NCBI GenBank assembly: GCA_014843695.1
Contig: CM026398.1
Coordinates: forward strand, 11,851,584-11,915,583
Reading direction: 5' to 3'
DNA length: 64,000 nucleotides
Source: Archivesica marissinica
Lineage: Eukaryota; Mollusca; Bivalvia; Venerida; Vesicomyidae
Both the position numbers and the translations under genes were made by a program. Positions 22,501 to 35,494 of the stretch are shown here, one piece after another (position 1 is the first letter of the stretch; each line of letters opens with the position of its first letter). Below the pieces are notes generated by a model. That model ran no database searches, had not been told where the DNA came from, and worked only from the letters and a program-made list of their open reading frames with translations.

Positions 22501-24925
22501 ATTCCACACTCCCTTGTCCATCTAGTGTAATCCACACTCCCTTGTCCATCTAGTGTAATCCACACTCCCTTGTCCATCTAGTGTAATCCACACTCCCTTG
22601 TCCATCTAGTGTAATCCACACTCCCTTGTCCATCTAGTGTAATCCACACTCCCTTGTCCATCTAGTGTAATCCACACTCCCTTGTCCATCTAGTGTATTC
22701 CACACTCCCTTGTCCATCTAGTGTAATCCACACTCCCTTGTCCATCTAGTGTAATCCACACTCCCTTGTCCATCTAGTGTAATCCACACTCCCTTGTCCA
22801 TCTAGTGTATTCCACACTCCTTGTCCATCTAGTGTATTCCACACTCCCTTGTCCATCTAGTGTATTCCACACTCCCTTGTCCATCTAGTGTATTCCACAC
22901 TCCCTTGTCCATCTAGTGTATTCCACACTCCCTTGTCCATCTAGTGTATTCCACACTCCCTTGTCCATCTAGTGTAATCCACACTCCCTTGTCCATCTAG
23001 TGTAATCCACACTCCCTTGTCCATCTAGTGTAATCCACACTCCCTTGTCCATCTAGTGTATTCCACACTCCCTTGTCCATCTAGTGTATTCCACACTCCC
23101 TTGTCCATCTAGTGTAATCCACACTCCCTTGTCCATCTAGTGTAATCCACACTCCCTTGTCCATCTAGTGTAATCCACACTCCCTTGTCCATCTAGTGTA
23201 ATCCACACTCCCTTGTCCATCTAGTGTAATCCACACTCCCTTGTCCATCTAGTGTAATCCACACTCCCTTGTCCATCTAGTGTATTCCACACTCCCTTGT
23301 CCATCTAGTGTAATCCACACTCCCTTGTCCATCTAGTGTATCCACACTCCCTTGTCCATCTAGTGTATTCCACACTCCCTTGTCCATCTAGTGTAATCCA
23401 CACTCCCTTGTCCATCTAGTGTAATCCACACTCCCTTGTCCATCTAGTGTAATCCACACTCCCTTGTCCATCTAGTGTAATCCACACTCCCTTGTCCATC
23501 TAGTGTATTCCACACTCCCTTGTCCATCTAGTGTAATCCACACTCCCTTGTCCATCTAGTGTATTCCACACTCCCTTGTCCATCTAGTGTATTCCACACT
23601 CCCTTGTCCATCTAGTGTAATCCACACTCCCTTGTCCATCTAGTGTAATCCACACTCCCTTGTCCATCTAGTGTAATCCACACTCCCTTGTCCATCTAGT
23701 GTAATCCACACTCCCTTGTCCATCTAGTGTAATCCACACTCCCTTGTCCATCTAGTGTAATCCACACTCCCTTGTCCATCTAGTGTATTCCACACTCCCT
23801 TGTCCATCTAGTGTAATCCACACTCCCTTGTCCATCTAGTGTAATCCACACTCCCTTGTCCATCTAGTGTAATCCACACTCCCTTGTCCATCTAGTGTAT
23901 TCCACACTCCCTTGTCCATCTAGTGTAATCCACACTCCCTTGTCCATCTAGTGTAATCCACACTCCCTTGTCCATCTAGTGTATTCCACACTCCCTTGTC
24001 CATCTAGTGTATTCCACACTCCCTTGTCCATCTAGTGTATTCCACACTCCCTTGTCCATCTAGTGTAATCCACACTCCCTTGTCCATCTAGTGTATTCCA
24101 CACTCCCTTGTCCATCTAGTGTATTCCACACTCCCTTGTCCATCTAGTGTAATCCACACTCCCTTGTCCATCTAGTGTAATCCACACTCCCTTGTCCATC
24201 TAGTGTAATCCACACTCCCTTGTCCATCTAGTGTATTCCACACTCCCTTGTCCATCTAGTGTATTCCACACTCCCTTGTCCATCTAGTGTAATCCACACT
24301 CCCTTGTCCATCTAGTGTATTCCACACTCCCTTGTCCATCTAGTGTATTCCACACTCCCTTGTCCATCTAGTGTAATCCACACTCCCTTGTCCATCTAGT
24401 GTAATCCACACTCCCTTGTCCATCTAGTGTATTCCACACTCCCTTGTCCATCTAGTGTATTCCACACTCCCTTGTCCATCTAGTGTAATCCACACTCCCT
24501 TGTCCATCTAGTGTAATCCACACTCCCTTGTCCATCTAGTGTAATCCACACTCCCTTGTCCATCTAGTGTATTCCACACTCCCTTGTCCATCTAGTGTAT
24601 TCCACACTCCCTTGTCCATCTAGTGTATTCCACACTCCCTTGTCCATCTAGTGTATTCCACACTCCCTTGTCCATCTAGTGTATTCCACACTCCCTTGTC
24701 CATCTAGTGTAATCCACACTCCCTTGTCCATCTAGTGTATTCCACACTCCCTTGTCCATCTAGTGTATTCCACACTCCCATGTCCATCTAGTGTAATCCA
24801 CACTCCCTTGTCCATCTAGTGTAATCCACACTCCCTTGTCCATCTAGTGTAATCCACACTCCCTTGTCCATCTAGTGTATTCCACACTCCCTTGTCCATT
24901 TAGTGTAATCCACACTCCTGTGTCC
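19531..24925. repeat. 28-bp tandem satellite, about 190 monomers
   Basis: The unit is CACTCCCTTGTCCATCTAG plus TGTAATCCA or TGTATTCCA. Most monomers differ only by A or T at that one site; minor types have CCATGTC, CTGTGTC, a shortened CCCATCTAG or CTGCATTCC. It is one of the most homogeneous arrays in the window. Confidence 0.95.
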
Positions 24926-25492
24926 ATTAGAGCTCAACAATGACATAGACATTTTTACTGTGACTTCTAACCTTGACCTGCAAGGTCAAAAACAATTAGC
25001 CATAGTTCTTCAACTCTTCACAGATTGAGCTGAGGTTCATGGACCTTACCTCATAGTCACTAGTAGTCCAATTTATATATAAAATGTTTACCTTCACCGT
25101 GACCTTTTCTTTAATGTAAACACTTTCCAACTGGGCATTGGCGGTGCAATTGATTGTGTGCATGTGTATCACAAGGTTGGACACCAGGTTGGACAGGTAG
25201 GTTTTCTCTGGGTACTCCAGAGTCCTCACACATATCTGACCACACCACTTGGATGAAACGAGGCTGATTCAAATAAGTTGTTAAAGCGACACTATATCGT
25301 ATGGAATAAAAAATATTATAAAATTTGAAATTTTACTTAGAAAGTAGCAATTTTACTACACAATCTTCAGTTATGCTCAGTCAGTAAGCTGTGGTTTTTG
25401 CAATATAGCCAACTGAAAGTACGACTCGTGAATCGGTATATTCACTATCGGCAATCAGAACAAACATCTAAGACAGCTGTTTAGTTTATACA
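24926..25492. other. Repeat fragments between array and SINE
   Basis: 24960-25000 contains CTTGACCTGCAAGGTCA, a typical dispersed-repeat palindrome. 25170-25283 (plus) matches the tail part of the SINE at 46677 (GACAGGTAGGTTTTCTC, then AAGTTGTTAAA). 25284-25470 is the second copy of the AGCGACAC repeat seen at 5055. Confidence 0.45.
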
Positions 25493-25645
25493 AATTTATT
25501 TTAGCTCGATTGCAAAACAAGTTCTTACAATCACGCTCCAGACCTTATTAATGATGGAATCCATCGCCACGAGGCAACGTGGAATTTAAATGCCTTGCCT
25601 AAGCGCACAGTCGTAATGGCTCCAGCGGGGCTCGAACTCTGGCAA
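25493..25645 (-). mobile_element. tRNA-derived SINE, family D, copy 3, partial
   Basis: It shares TATACAAATTTATTTTAGC, GATGGAATCCATCGCCACGA and CCAGCGGGGCTCGAACTCTG with the other copies. The tRNA-like 5' head beyond the B box is missing or diverged. Confidence 0.6.
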
Positions 25646-26289
25646 CTGTTTCAACATCCATTGTTGCATCACACATGTGCGTTAAACATTGTTTACATAC
25701 GTTTGTTGATAAACAATTCACGTATTTGACGGTGTTATAATTGATAGATTTTATATGCCTCTATGTGAATATTTGGCTTTTTTTAAACACACATGTAATC
25801 CTTGGAAACTAAAATCTTTATTTATCTAGTACATTTTTCCAAAAAGCATCCTTTATTCCGATATAGTGTTGCTCTATAGCTTGTTTCACAATCGTAAAAT
25901 AAATCAAATTTATACTTTATATATGTGTATTGTGTGTTCTATTGTACTAGATATGCAGTGTATTAACAATTCAAGGAAAAATTCCTTGATAGAAATACGA
26001 CAATAGAACGTCAGGATAATCACATTTCATGCAGTTTGTATAATTATTACATCATTTTATGTGATTCTATAGATGCAAGTTCATGTCGACACAAGTCGAT
26101 ATCGCCAATGAGTAAGCATTTACTATCTCCCTGTGCATGGTATTATACAATATGTCGATAATACTGTGTGCCACTGGTTATGTGGCTAGCCAGTTTATGG
26201 GGAGTGTTTAGATGATTTAGAATTTTCTAGGAAGTTTCTAGGATTTTTTTAGTGAGTTTGGAATAAGGCTAGTTGTGTTTATTAGTGAT
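25646..26289. other. Gene-free AT-rich spacer
   Basis: I see no coding frame, tRNA-like sequence or repeat in this stretch. Confidence 0.4.
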
Positions 26290-29200
26290 TTAACTTGGGT
26301 GGTATGGCTACTCCTGTATACTTATTGGGTGGTTTGGCTACTCCTGTATACTTATTGGGTGGTTTGTATACTCCTGTATACTTATTGGGTGGTATGTATA
26401 CTCCTGTATACTTATTGGGTGGTTTGGCTACTCCTGTATACTTATTGGGTGGTATGTATACTCCTGTATACTTATTGGGTGGTATGTATACTCCTGTATA
26501 CTTATTGGGTGGTTTGGCTAGTCCTGTATACTTATTGGGTGGTATGTATACTCCTGTATACTTATTGGGTGGTATGTATACTCCTGTATACTTATTGGGT
26601 GGTATGTATACTCCTGTATACTTATTGGGTGGTATGTATACTCCTGTATACTTACTGGGTGGTTTGGCTACTCCTGTATACTTATTGGGTGGTTTGTATA
26701 CTCCTGTATACTTATTGGGGTGGTATGTATACTCCTGTATACTTATTGGGTGGTATGGCTACTCCTGTATACTTATTGGGTGGTCTGTATACTTATTGGG
26801 GTGGTATGTATACTCCTGTATACTTATTGGGTGGTATATATACTCCTGTATACTTATTGGGTGGTATGTATACTCCTGTATACTTATTGGGTGGTATGTA
26901 TACTCCTGTATACTTATTGGGTGGTATGTATACTCCTGTATACTTATTGGGTGGTATGTATACTCCTGTATACTTATTGGGGTGGTATGTATACTCCTGT
27001 ATACTTATCGGGTGGTATGGCTACTCCTGTATACTTATTGGATGGTATGTATACTCATGTATACTTATTGGGTGGTATGTATACTCCTGTATACTTATTG
27101 GGTGGTATGGCTACTCCTGTATACATATTGGGTGGTATGTATACTCCTGTATACTTATTGGGATTGTATGTATACTCCTGTATACTTATTGGGTGGTATG
27201 TATACTCCTGTATACTTATTGGGTGGTATGTATACTCCTGTATACTTATTGAGGTGGTATGTATCCTCCTGTATACTTATTGGGGTGGTATGTATACTCC
27301 TGTATACTTATTGGGTGGTATGGCTACTCCTGTATACTTATTGGATGGTATGTATACTCCTGTATACTTATTGGGTGGTATGTATACTCCTGTATACTTA
27401 TTGGGATTGTATGTATACTCCTGTATACTTATTGGAGTGGTATGTATACTCCTGTATACTTATTGGGATTGTATGTATACTCCTGTATACTTATTGGGTG
27501 GTATGCATACTCCTAATACTTATGGGGGTGGTATGGCTACTCCTGTATACTTATTGGGGTGGTATGGCTACTCCTGTATACATATTGGGTGGTATGTATA
27601 CTCCTGTAAACTTATTGGGGTGGTATGTATACTCCTGTATACTTATTGGGTGGTTTGTATACTCCTAATACTTATTGGGGTGGTATGTATACTCCTGTAT
27701 ACATATTAGGTGGTATGTATACTCCTAATACTTATTGGGGTGGTATTTATACTCTTAATACTTATGGGGGTGGTATGTATACTCCTGTATACTTATTGGG
27801 TGGTATGTATACTCCTGTAAACTTATTGGGGTGGTATGTATACTCCTGTATACTTATTGGGTGGTATGTATACTCCTAATACTTATGGGGGTGGTATGTA
27901 TACTCCTGTATACTTATTGTGGTGGTATGTATACCCCTGTAAACTTACTTGGGTGGTATTTATACTCCTGTATACTTATTGTTGTGGTATGTATACTCCT
28001 GTATACTTATTGGGATGGTATGTATACTCCTGTATACTTATTGGGGTGGTATGTATACTCCTGTATACTTATTGGGGTGGTATGTATACACCTGTATACT
28101 TATTGTGGTGGTATTTATACTCCTGTATACTTATTGGGGTGGTATGTATACTCCTGTAAACTTATTGGGGTGGTATGTATACTGCTGTATACTTATTGGG
28201 ATGGTATGTATACTCCTGTATACATATTGGAGTGGTATTTATACTCCTGTATACTTATTGGGATGTATACTCCTGTATACTTATTGGGATGGTATGTATA
28301 CTCCTGTATACTTATTGGGTGGTATGTAAACTCATGTATACTTGTTGTGGTGGTATGTATACTCCTGTATACTTATTGGGTGGTATGTATACTCTTGTAT
28401 ACTTATTGGGTGGTTTGGCTAGTCCTGTATACTTAGTGGGTGGTTTGGCTAGTCCTGTATACTTATTGGGTGGTATGTATACTCCTGTATACTTATTGGG
28501 TGGTATGTATACTCCTGTATACTTATTGGGTGGTATGTATACTCCTGTATACTTATTGGGTGGTTTGGCTACTCATGTATACTTATTGGGTGGTATGTAT
28601 ACTCATGTATACTTATTGGGTGGTATGTATACTCCTGTATACTTATTGGGTGGTATGTATACTCCTGTATACTTACTGGGTGGTTTGGCTACTCCTGTAT
28701 ACTTATTGGGTGGTTTGTATACTCCTGTATACTTATTGGGTGGTTTGTATACTCCTGTATACTTATTGGGGGTGGTATGTATACTCCTGTATACTTATTG
28801 GGTGGTATGGCTACTCCTGTATACTTATTGGGAGGTATGTATACTCCTGTATACTTATTGGGATTGTATGTATACTCCTGTATACTTATTGGGGTGGTAT
28901 GTATACTCCTGTATACTTATTGGGATTGTATGTATACTCCTGTATACTTATTGGGGTGGTATGTATACTCCTGTATACTTATTGGGATTGTATGTATACT
29001 CCTGTATACTTATTGGGTGGTATGTATACTCCTAATACTTATGGGGTGGTATGGCTACTCCTGTATACTTATTGGGGTGGTATGGCTACTCCTGTATACA
29101 TATTGGGTGGTATGTATACTCCTGTAAACTTATTGGTGTGATATGTATACTCCTGTATACTTATTGGGGTGGTATGTATACTCCTAATACTTATGGGGGT

Positions 29201-29460
29201 GGTATGTATACTCCTGTATACTTATTGGGGTGGTATGTATACTCCTGTATACTTATTGGGTGGTATGTATACTCCTAATACTTATGGGGTTGGTATGTAT
29301 CCTCCTGTATACTTATTGGGTGGTATGTATACTTCTGTATACTTGTTGGGGTGGTATGTATACTGCTGTATACATATTGGGGTGGTATGTATACTTATTG
29401 GGGTGGTATGTATACTCTTGTATACTTATTGGGGTTGTATGTATACTCCTGTATACTTAT
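26290..29460. repeat. 30/31-bp tandem satellite with an internal inverted repeat
   Basis: The unit is GGTGGTATGTATACTCCTG followed by TATACTTATTG, about 105 copies, with 31-bp variants carrying an extra G. GTATAC-TCCT-GTATAC is a perfect short hairpin in most units. The mixed 30/31 spacing moves the open frame between phases and explains the many overlapping false frames. No start or signal suggests a protein. Confidence 0.95.
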
Positions 29461-30221
29461 TTCTTTAGAATATGTTTATGCGCCTGTCAAGTGTAATGCT
29501 GGCACCCCCAGGGGCGGTCTGTGGTGTTGGATACAATCGGGGGTTAATGGGGCTGAGTATCTGGGCTTTATCTTAAAAACTATCCCTGCAGGACCATTAA
29601 ACTGTTGGCAGATCTCAAGCGATTTGATTGTTTTAGCCTGAGATATGCACTCAACTCAACCAATCAGAACATTTGAGGCTGTGTTTGAATGGAGAAAAGT
29701 TTTATAACCACAAACAGCCATGGATATAGAAATATTGTCTTGCCAAGAGAAACCATACAGGGGTGATTATCAGCATATTGTCCTTGCAAATGTAGGTCTG
29801 AGCTTCTGCCCAGGCTCAACTAAGAGAAAACTACCCACTAGATTCCTATCCAGTGGTGGGGGAGGGAGGGAGGTGGGTAGGGTGCATAAGCAATTTGGGA
29901 TTAATAACCCATATGTACATATTGTAAAATACTGTCCAATGTACATGTAAACTAATTTCATGTATAATGCATATCTATGAATATTACTGGAGACTCGTAA
30001 ATAAATATTAATTACAAGTTTGTTGAAAGCTTTAAGCTCAACATTCTATAGATGCCAGTGCATTTCCTCATATTTCCATACAATTAATAGTTTTTATACC
30101 AAAGTGTCAATCAAATTTTCCAACTCCGCACAAGAATGTAAGATCCTTTTTAGCACATTACCATAGCGCGCTCATTTTAATAAATAAAGTTGCTATTTTC
30201 ATGTGTGAGCGCAAATTGTCA
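29461..30221. other. Gene-free spacer
   Basis: There is no convincing gene. 29490-29640 is less AT-rich but has no long conserved-looking frame. Confidence 0.4.
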
Positions 30222-30344
30222 TGACATCACTAAATTGTCATGACGTCACTAAATTGTCATGACGTCACTAAATTTTCATGACATCACTAAATTGTCATGA
30301 CGTCACTAAATTGTCATCACATCACTAAATTGTCATGACGTCAC
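30222..30344. promoter_or_regulatory. Seven 19-bp repeats carrying CRE-like palindromes
   Basis: TGACRTCAC recurs at 30222, 30241, 30260, 30279, 30298, 30317 (as TCACATCAC) and 30336. Four copies are the perfect TGACGTCA palindrome bound by CREB/ATF factors. A regulatory role is inference because no gene lies next to it. Confidence 0.6.
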
Positions 30345-30467
30345 TACGCAAAGCAGCGTTATATTTATGTTTTAAACAGCGTTATAATTGCATCGAGATT
30401 TATTTTAAATCGAAGTTTGTCTTACCATTAACGTTATGTACCAATTCAAATAGAAAATGTGCATACT

Positions 30468-30713
30468 TTAACCCTTTCAACCCCACAGGCCTCTAAATAG
30501 GCTTATGAAAAGTGTAGATCCAGATGAGCCGGCTCGTAACGAGCCGTCTCATCAGGATCTGCACTTTTTTGCCAGTAATAATTATTACTATTTTTAGATA
30601 AAATTACCCATTTTGATAAATGAACTGGTCCAAATGTAATTTTCTTATTAATTTATTGGTCTAAAAATAGCATGCACCAATCCATGTCAGTTACTTGAGG
30701 TTGAATGGGTTAA
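30468..30713 (+). mobile_element. piggyBac-like MITE, family 2, copy 1
   Basis: TTAA lies at both ends with termini CCCTTTCAACCCCA and GGTTGAATGGG. It has an internal palindrome around GCCGGCTCGTAACGAGCCG, flanked by GATCCAGATGA and TCATCAGGATC. It has no coding capacity. Confidence 0.75.
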
Positions 30714-30956
30714 AGTGTAATTTTCAAATTATAAGGATTATTCTCTCGACCAATCAGAATCCTTCAAGGTGTTATTACACATGTGTACATATAAGAAAAT
30801 ATGTGATGAATGTATGAAACTGAATACAAGCAAAGTTATGTGATAAAATTATTTACATTATAAATCATAGAAAAAGTTGATACACAAATGTCATATATTA
30901 TTGTTGTGCATCACTGCATTTTTAATAAATTTGTATGGAATAAAGTAAACGAACAG

Positions 30957-31245
30957 ACGGATCTGTAGTCCAGTGGTTAATTGGTTGGACTGGTAATCCA
31001 GGGATCGCAGGTTCGATCCCCCATCTGACACTAATAAAATTAACAGTCTTTCAAATGGGACTTTAAACCGAGGTCTTGTGGCGGTGCTTTACACCGTGCA
31101 CGTAAAAGAACCAAAGGAGACTCTGGAATGGGTCTCTGTCTGTATCATTGCACTATCCTCCAAAAATCAAAAATGACTAATCTCTTCAGGAGGCGTTGCT
31201 CATATTGGCAACCGGTAGCGACGATAAATAAACGTAAAACACAAA
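30957..31245 (+). mobile_element. tRNA-derived SINE, family A, copy 1
   Basis: The head has an A box TAGTCCAGTGG (30966-30976) and a perfect B box GGTTCGATCCC (31010-31020), 33 bases apart as in a tRNA. The body contains AACAGTCTTTCAAATGGGAC and GGAGACTCTGGAATGGG, with a tail GATAAATAAACGTAAAACAC. It matches 43770-44049 along its whole length. Confidence 0.8.
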
Positions 31246-32079
31246 GTCAACAAGATATCTCAAATTGAGTCCATTTTTATTCAAAAATGAGGGAGAAAAA
31301 ACCATTGTTGTAGCGAATGTCACACGTCGACATATGGAAGAATTCAGCTTTAAATCAGCTTTTTCAAGCCAAAGTTTTAGCCTCGACTTATCACCTGGAA
31401 TATACGGTAGATTAATATAATTATACACCTTGTCAAATTTATTGTTTTTAGCAGATAAATATTATTTCAAAAAGAAGCAGTGAGTTGTTTCATTTATTAA
31501 AACACCAGATTATGGCCTCAAAGGGGTTTGAAAACTTTGCCAAATGATATGCATAATAATGTTTTAGAAAAGAAAGCACTGTGACACTGAAAATGTCTTC
31601 AACTTGCACTGGACAAACATTTAATTTATACTTGGTGTGGTTTCCATTTGATCAACATGTCTTATTTGCGAGTGCGCAGAGTTCAAGACCAAAGTAGGGG
31701 GGTCGTCTTATAGGTTAATTTGCCATACAGGCGAGTATGGATGTACAGTATCTCTTGTACTACTGGCCATGTAATATACCAACAGCTAAATATCCATAGA
31801 TAAACATGTCCACAACTTTCTCCTATACATGTACCATTTACTCTTATATAATTTTTTTCCAGTAACATTTCATTACATACTAACTCAATTAATTGATTTC
31901 TTTATTAAAACCTCTATGTGAAAGGATTCATATAAGCTTTAAGCTTGTTCTCGACCCATATCGGTTCCAATGTATAAAAATTGTGTTTATATATGTATAT
32001 ATGTATTTAATCCGAATAAGATATGTAAAAACTAAAACCTATTTACTTGGTAACACTGTATTGTTTCCTAGGTAACACT
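31246..32079. other. Gene-free spacer
   Basis: Near 31395 the minus strand reads TACCGTATATTCCAGGTGAT, resembling the terminus of the element at 42333. I see no second end. Otherwise nothing is supported. Confidence 0.4.
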
Positions 32080-32350
32080 TGTTCCTTAGCAACACTTGTT
32101 CCCTTGGTAACTTGTTCCTGAGTTGTTCACTATTGGTACCTTGGTTACACTTGTTAACGTAGTAACATTTGCTCCTTAGCAACACTTGTTCCCTTGGTAA
32201 CTTGTTCCTGAGTTTGTTCACTATTGGTACCTTGGTTACACTTGTTAACATAGTAACATTTGCTCCTTAGCAACACTTGTTCCCTTGGTAACTTGTTTCT
32301 GAGTTGTTCACTATTGGTACCTTGGTTACACTTGTTAAAGTATTAACATT
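32080..32350. repeat. 90/91-bp tandem repeat, three copies
   Basis: CCTTAGCAACACTTGTTCCC recurs at 32083, 32173 and about 32264. Units contain GGTAACTTGTTC and CTATTGGTACCTTGG. Confidence 0.9.
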
Positions 32351-32699
32351 TCCTCCTTTGCTAACACCTATTTATCAACCTATATTGTTAATTGCATGAT
32401 AAATCAAAAATCTGAATTAAAATAACTGTTGTGTTTTTCAATTACCAACCTAACATTGAAGTCTCGTCAATGTGTTTTTGAAAATCAGATTTCATCTTTC
32501 CACTACGCTTGCAAAAAAACATTTCCTATCACAGGTTTTCCGTTGCTTGGTAACAGAAAAAGTTACATAAGATGTTTCCTTGACGAGAACCAGTCAGATT
32601 TCAGAAATACAAAATAATATTTGGAGGATTCATTGAATTTTTTTATTTATTGTGGTTCGGGTAAAGGATGAGGAAGCATTGCTTTAATTCAGGGCTAGG
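32351..32699. other. Gene-free spacer
   Basis: I see nothing identifiable in this stretch. Confidence 0.4.
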
Positions 32700-35494
32700 T
32701 ATTACTCCAGTGTGATGGTAGAGTGTTACCTACTCCAGTGTGATGGTAGAGTGTTACCTACTCCAGTGTGATGGTAGAGTGTTACCTACTCCAGTGTGAT
32801 GGTAGAGTGTTACCTACTCCAGTGTGATGGTAGAGTGTTACCTACTCCAGTGTGATGGTAGAGTGTTACCTACTCCAGTGTGATGGTAGAGTGTTACCTA
32901 CTCCAGTGTGATGGTAGAGTGTTACCTACTCCAGTGTGATGGTAGAGTGTTACCTACTCCAGTGTGATGGTAGAGTGTTACCTACTCCAGTGTGATGGTA
33001 GAGTGTTACCTACTCCAGTGTGATGGTAGAGTGTTACCTACTCCAGTGTGATGGTAGAGTGTTACCTACTCCAGTGTGATGGTAGAGTGTTACCTACTCC
33101 AGTGTGATGGTAGAGTGTTACCTACTCCAGTGTGATGGTAGAGTGTTACCTACTCCAGTGTGATGGTAGAGTGTTACCTACTCCAGTGTGATGGTAGAGT
33201 GTTACCTACTCCAGTGTGATGGTAGAGTGTTACCTACTCCAGTGTGATGGTAGAGTGTTACCTACTCCAGTGTGATGGTAGAGTGTTACCTACTCCAGTG
33301 TGATGGTAGAGTGTAACCTACTCCAGTGTGATGGTAGAGTGTTACCTACTCCAGTGTGATGGTAGAGTGTTACCTACTCCAGTGTGATTGTAGAGTGTTA
33401 CCTACTCCAGTGTGATGGTAGAGTGTTACCTACTCCAGTGTGATGGTAGAGTGTTACCTACTCCAGTGTGATGGTAGAGTGTTACCTACTCCAGTGTGAT
33501 GGTAGTGTTACCTACTCCAGTGTGATGGTAGAGTGTTACCTACTCCAGTGTGATGGTAGAGTGTTACCTACTCCAGTGTGATGGTAGAGTGTTACCTACT
33601 CCAGTGTGTGGAGTGTACTCCCAGTGTGAGTAGAGTGTTACCTACTCCAGTGTGATGGTAGAGTGTTACCTACTCCAGTGTGTGGTAGAGTGTTACCTAC
33701 TCCAGTGTGGTAGAGTGTAACCTACTCCAGTGTGATGGTAGAGTGTTACCTACTCCAGTGTGATGGTAGAGTGTTACCTACTCCAGTGTGATGGTAGAGT
33801 GTTACCTACTCCAGTGTGATGGTAGAGTGTTACCTACTCCAGTGTGATGGTAGAGTGTTACCTACTCCAGTGTGATGGTAGAGTGTTACCTACTCCAGTG
33901 TGATGGTAGAGTGTTACCTACTCCAGTGTGATGGTAGAGTGTTACCTACTCCAGTGTGATGGTAGAGTGTTACCTACTCCAGTGTGATGGTAGAGTGTTA
34001 CCTACTCCAGTGTGATGGTAGAGTGTTACCTACTCCAGTGTGAATGTATAGTGTTACCTACTCCAGTGTGATGGTAGAGTGTTACCTACTCCAGTGTGAT
34101 GGTAGAGTGTTACCTACTCCAGTGTGATGGTAGAGTGTAACCTACTCCAGTGTGATGGTAGAGTGTTACCTACTCCAGTGTGATGGTAGAGTGTTACCTA
34201 CTCCAGTGTGATGGTAGAGTGTTACCTACTCCAGTGTTGTAGAGTGTAACCTACTCCAGTGTGGTAGAGTGTAACCTACTCCAGTGTGGTAGAGTGTTAC
34301 CTACTCCAGTGTGGTAGAGTGTAACCTACTCCAGTGTGATGGTAGAGTGTTACCTACTCCAGTGTGATGGTAGAGTGTTACCTACTCCAGTGTGATGGTA
34401 GAGTGTTACCTACTCCAGTGTGATGGTAGAGTGTAACCTACTCCAGTGTGATGGTAGAGTGTTACCTACTCCAGTGTGATGGTAGAGTGTTACCTACTCC
34501 AGTGTGATGGTAGAGTGTTACCTACTCCAGTGTGATGGTAGAGTGTTACCTACTCCAGTGTGATGGTAGAGTGTTACCTACTCCAGTGTGATGGTAGAGT
34601 GTTACCTACTCCAGTGTGATGGTAGAGTGTTACCTACTCCAGTGTGATGGTAGAGTGTTACCTACTCCAGTGTGATGGTAAGTGTTACCTACTCCAGTGT
34701 GATGGTAGAGTGTTACCTACTCCAGTGTGATGGTAGAGTGTTACCTACTCCAGTGTGATGGTAGAGTGTTACCTACTCCAGTGTGATGGTAGAGTGTTAC
34801 CTACTCCAGTGTGATGGTAGAGTGTTACCTACTCCAGTGTGATGGTAGAGTGTTACCTACTCCAGTGTGATGGTAGAGTGTTACCTACTCCAGTGTGATG
34901 GTAGAGTGTTACCTACTCCAGTGTGATGTAGAGTGTTACCTACTCCAGTGTGATGGTAGAGTGTTACCTACTCCAGTGTGATGGTAGAGTGTTACCTACT
35001 CCAGTGTGATTGTAGAGTGTTACCTACTCCAGTGTGATGGTAGAGTGTTACCTACTCCAGTGTGAATGTATAGTGTTACCTACTCCAGTGTGATGGTAGA
35101 GTGTTACCTACTCCAGTGTGAATGTAGAGTGTTACCTACTCCAGTGTGATGGTAGAGTGTTACCTACTCCAGTGTGATGGTAGAGTGTTACCTACTCCAG
35201 TGTGGTAGAGTGTAACCTACTCCAGTGTGATGGTAGAGTGTTACCTACTCCAGTGTGATGGTAGAGTGTTACCTACTCCAGTGTGATGGTAGAGTGTTAC
35301 CTACTCCAGTGTGATGGTAGAGTGTTACCTACTCCAGTGTGATGGTAGAGTGTTACCTACTCCAGTGTGATGGTAGAGTGTTACCTACTCCAGTGTGATG
35401 GTAGAGTGTTACCTACTCCAGTGTGATGGTAGAGTGTTACCTACTCCAGTGTGATGGTAGAGTGTTACCTACTCCAGTGTGATGGTAGAGTGTT
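32700..35494. repeat. 28-bp tandem satellite, cut by the assembly gap
   Basis: The unit is TACTCCAGTGTGATGGTAG plus AGTGTTACC, about 100 visible copies with few variants (TGAATGTATAG, TGTGGTAG). The right end is the N run, so the true length is unknown. Confidence 0.95.

Noticed and set aside
9118..24925. CRISPR array
   Set aside because: The repeats are head-to-tail without unique spacers, in animal DNA, with no cas genes.
26275..29496. Overlapping frames of 200-457 codons rich in Tyr, Val and Leu
   Set aside because: Products of the 30/31-bp array; single-base unit variants pass the open frame from phase to phase.
30957..31030. Functional tRNA gene with intact A and B boxes
   Set aside because: The sequence continues into a shared SINE body and tail present again at 43770, and the acceptor stem ends do not pair convincingly.
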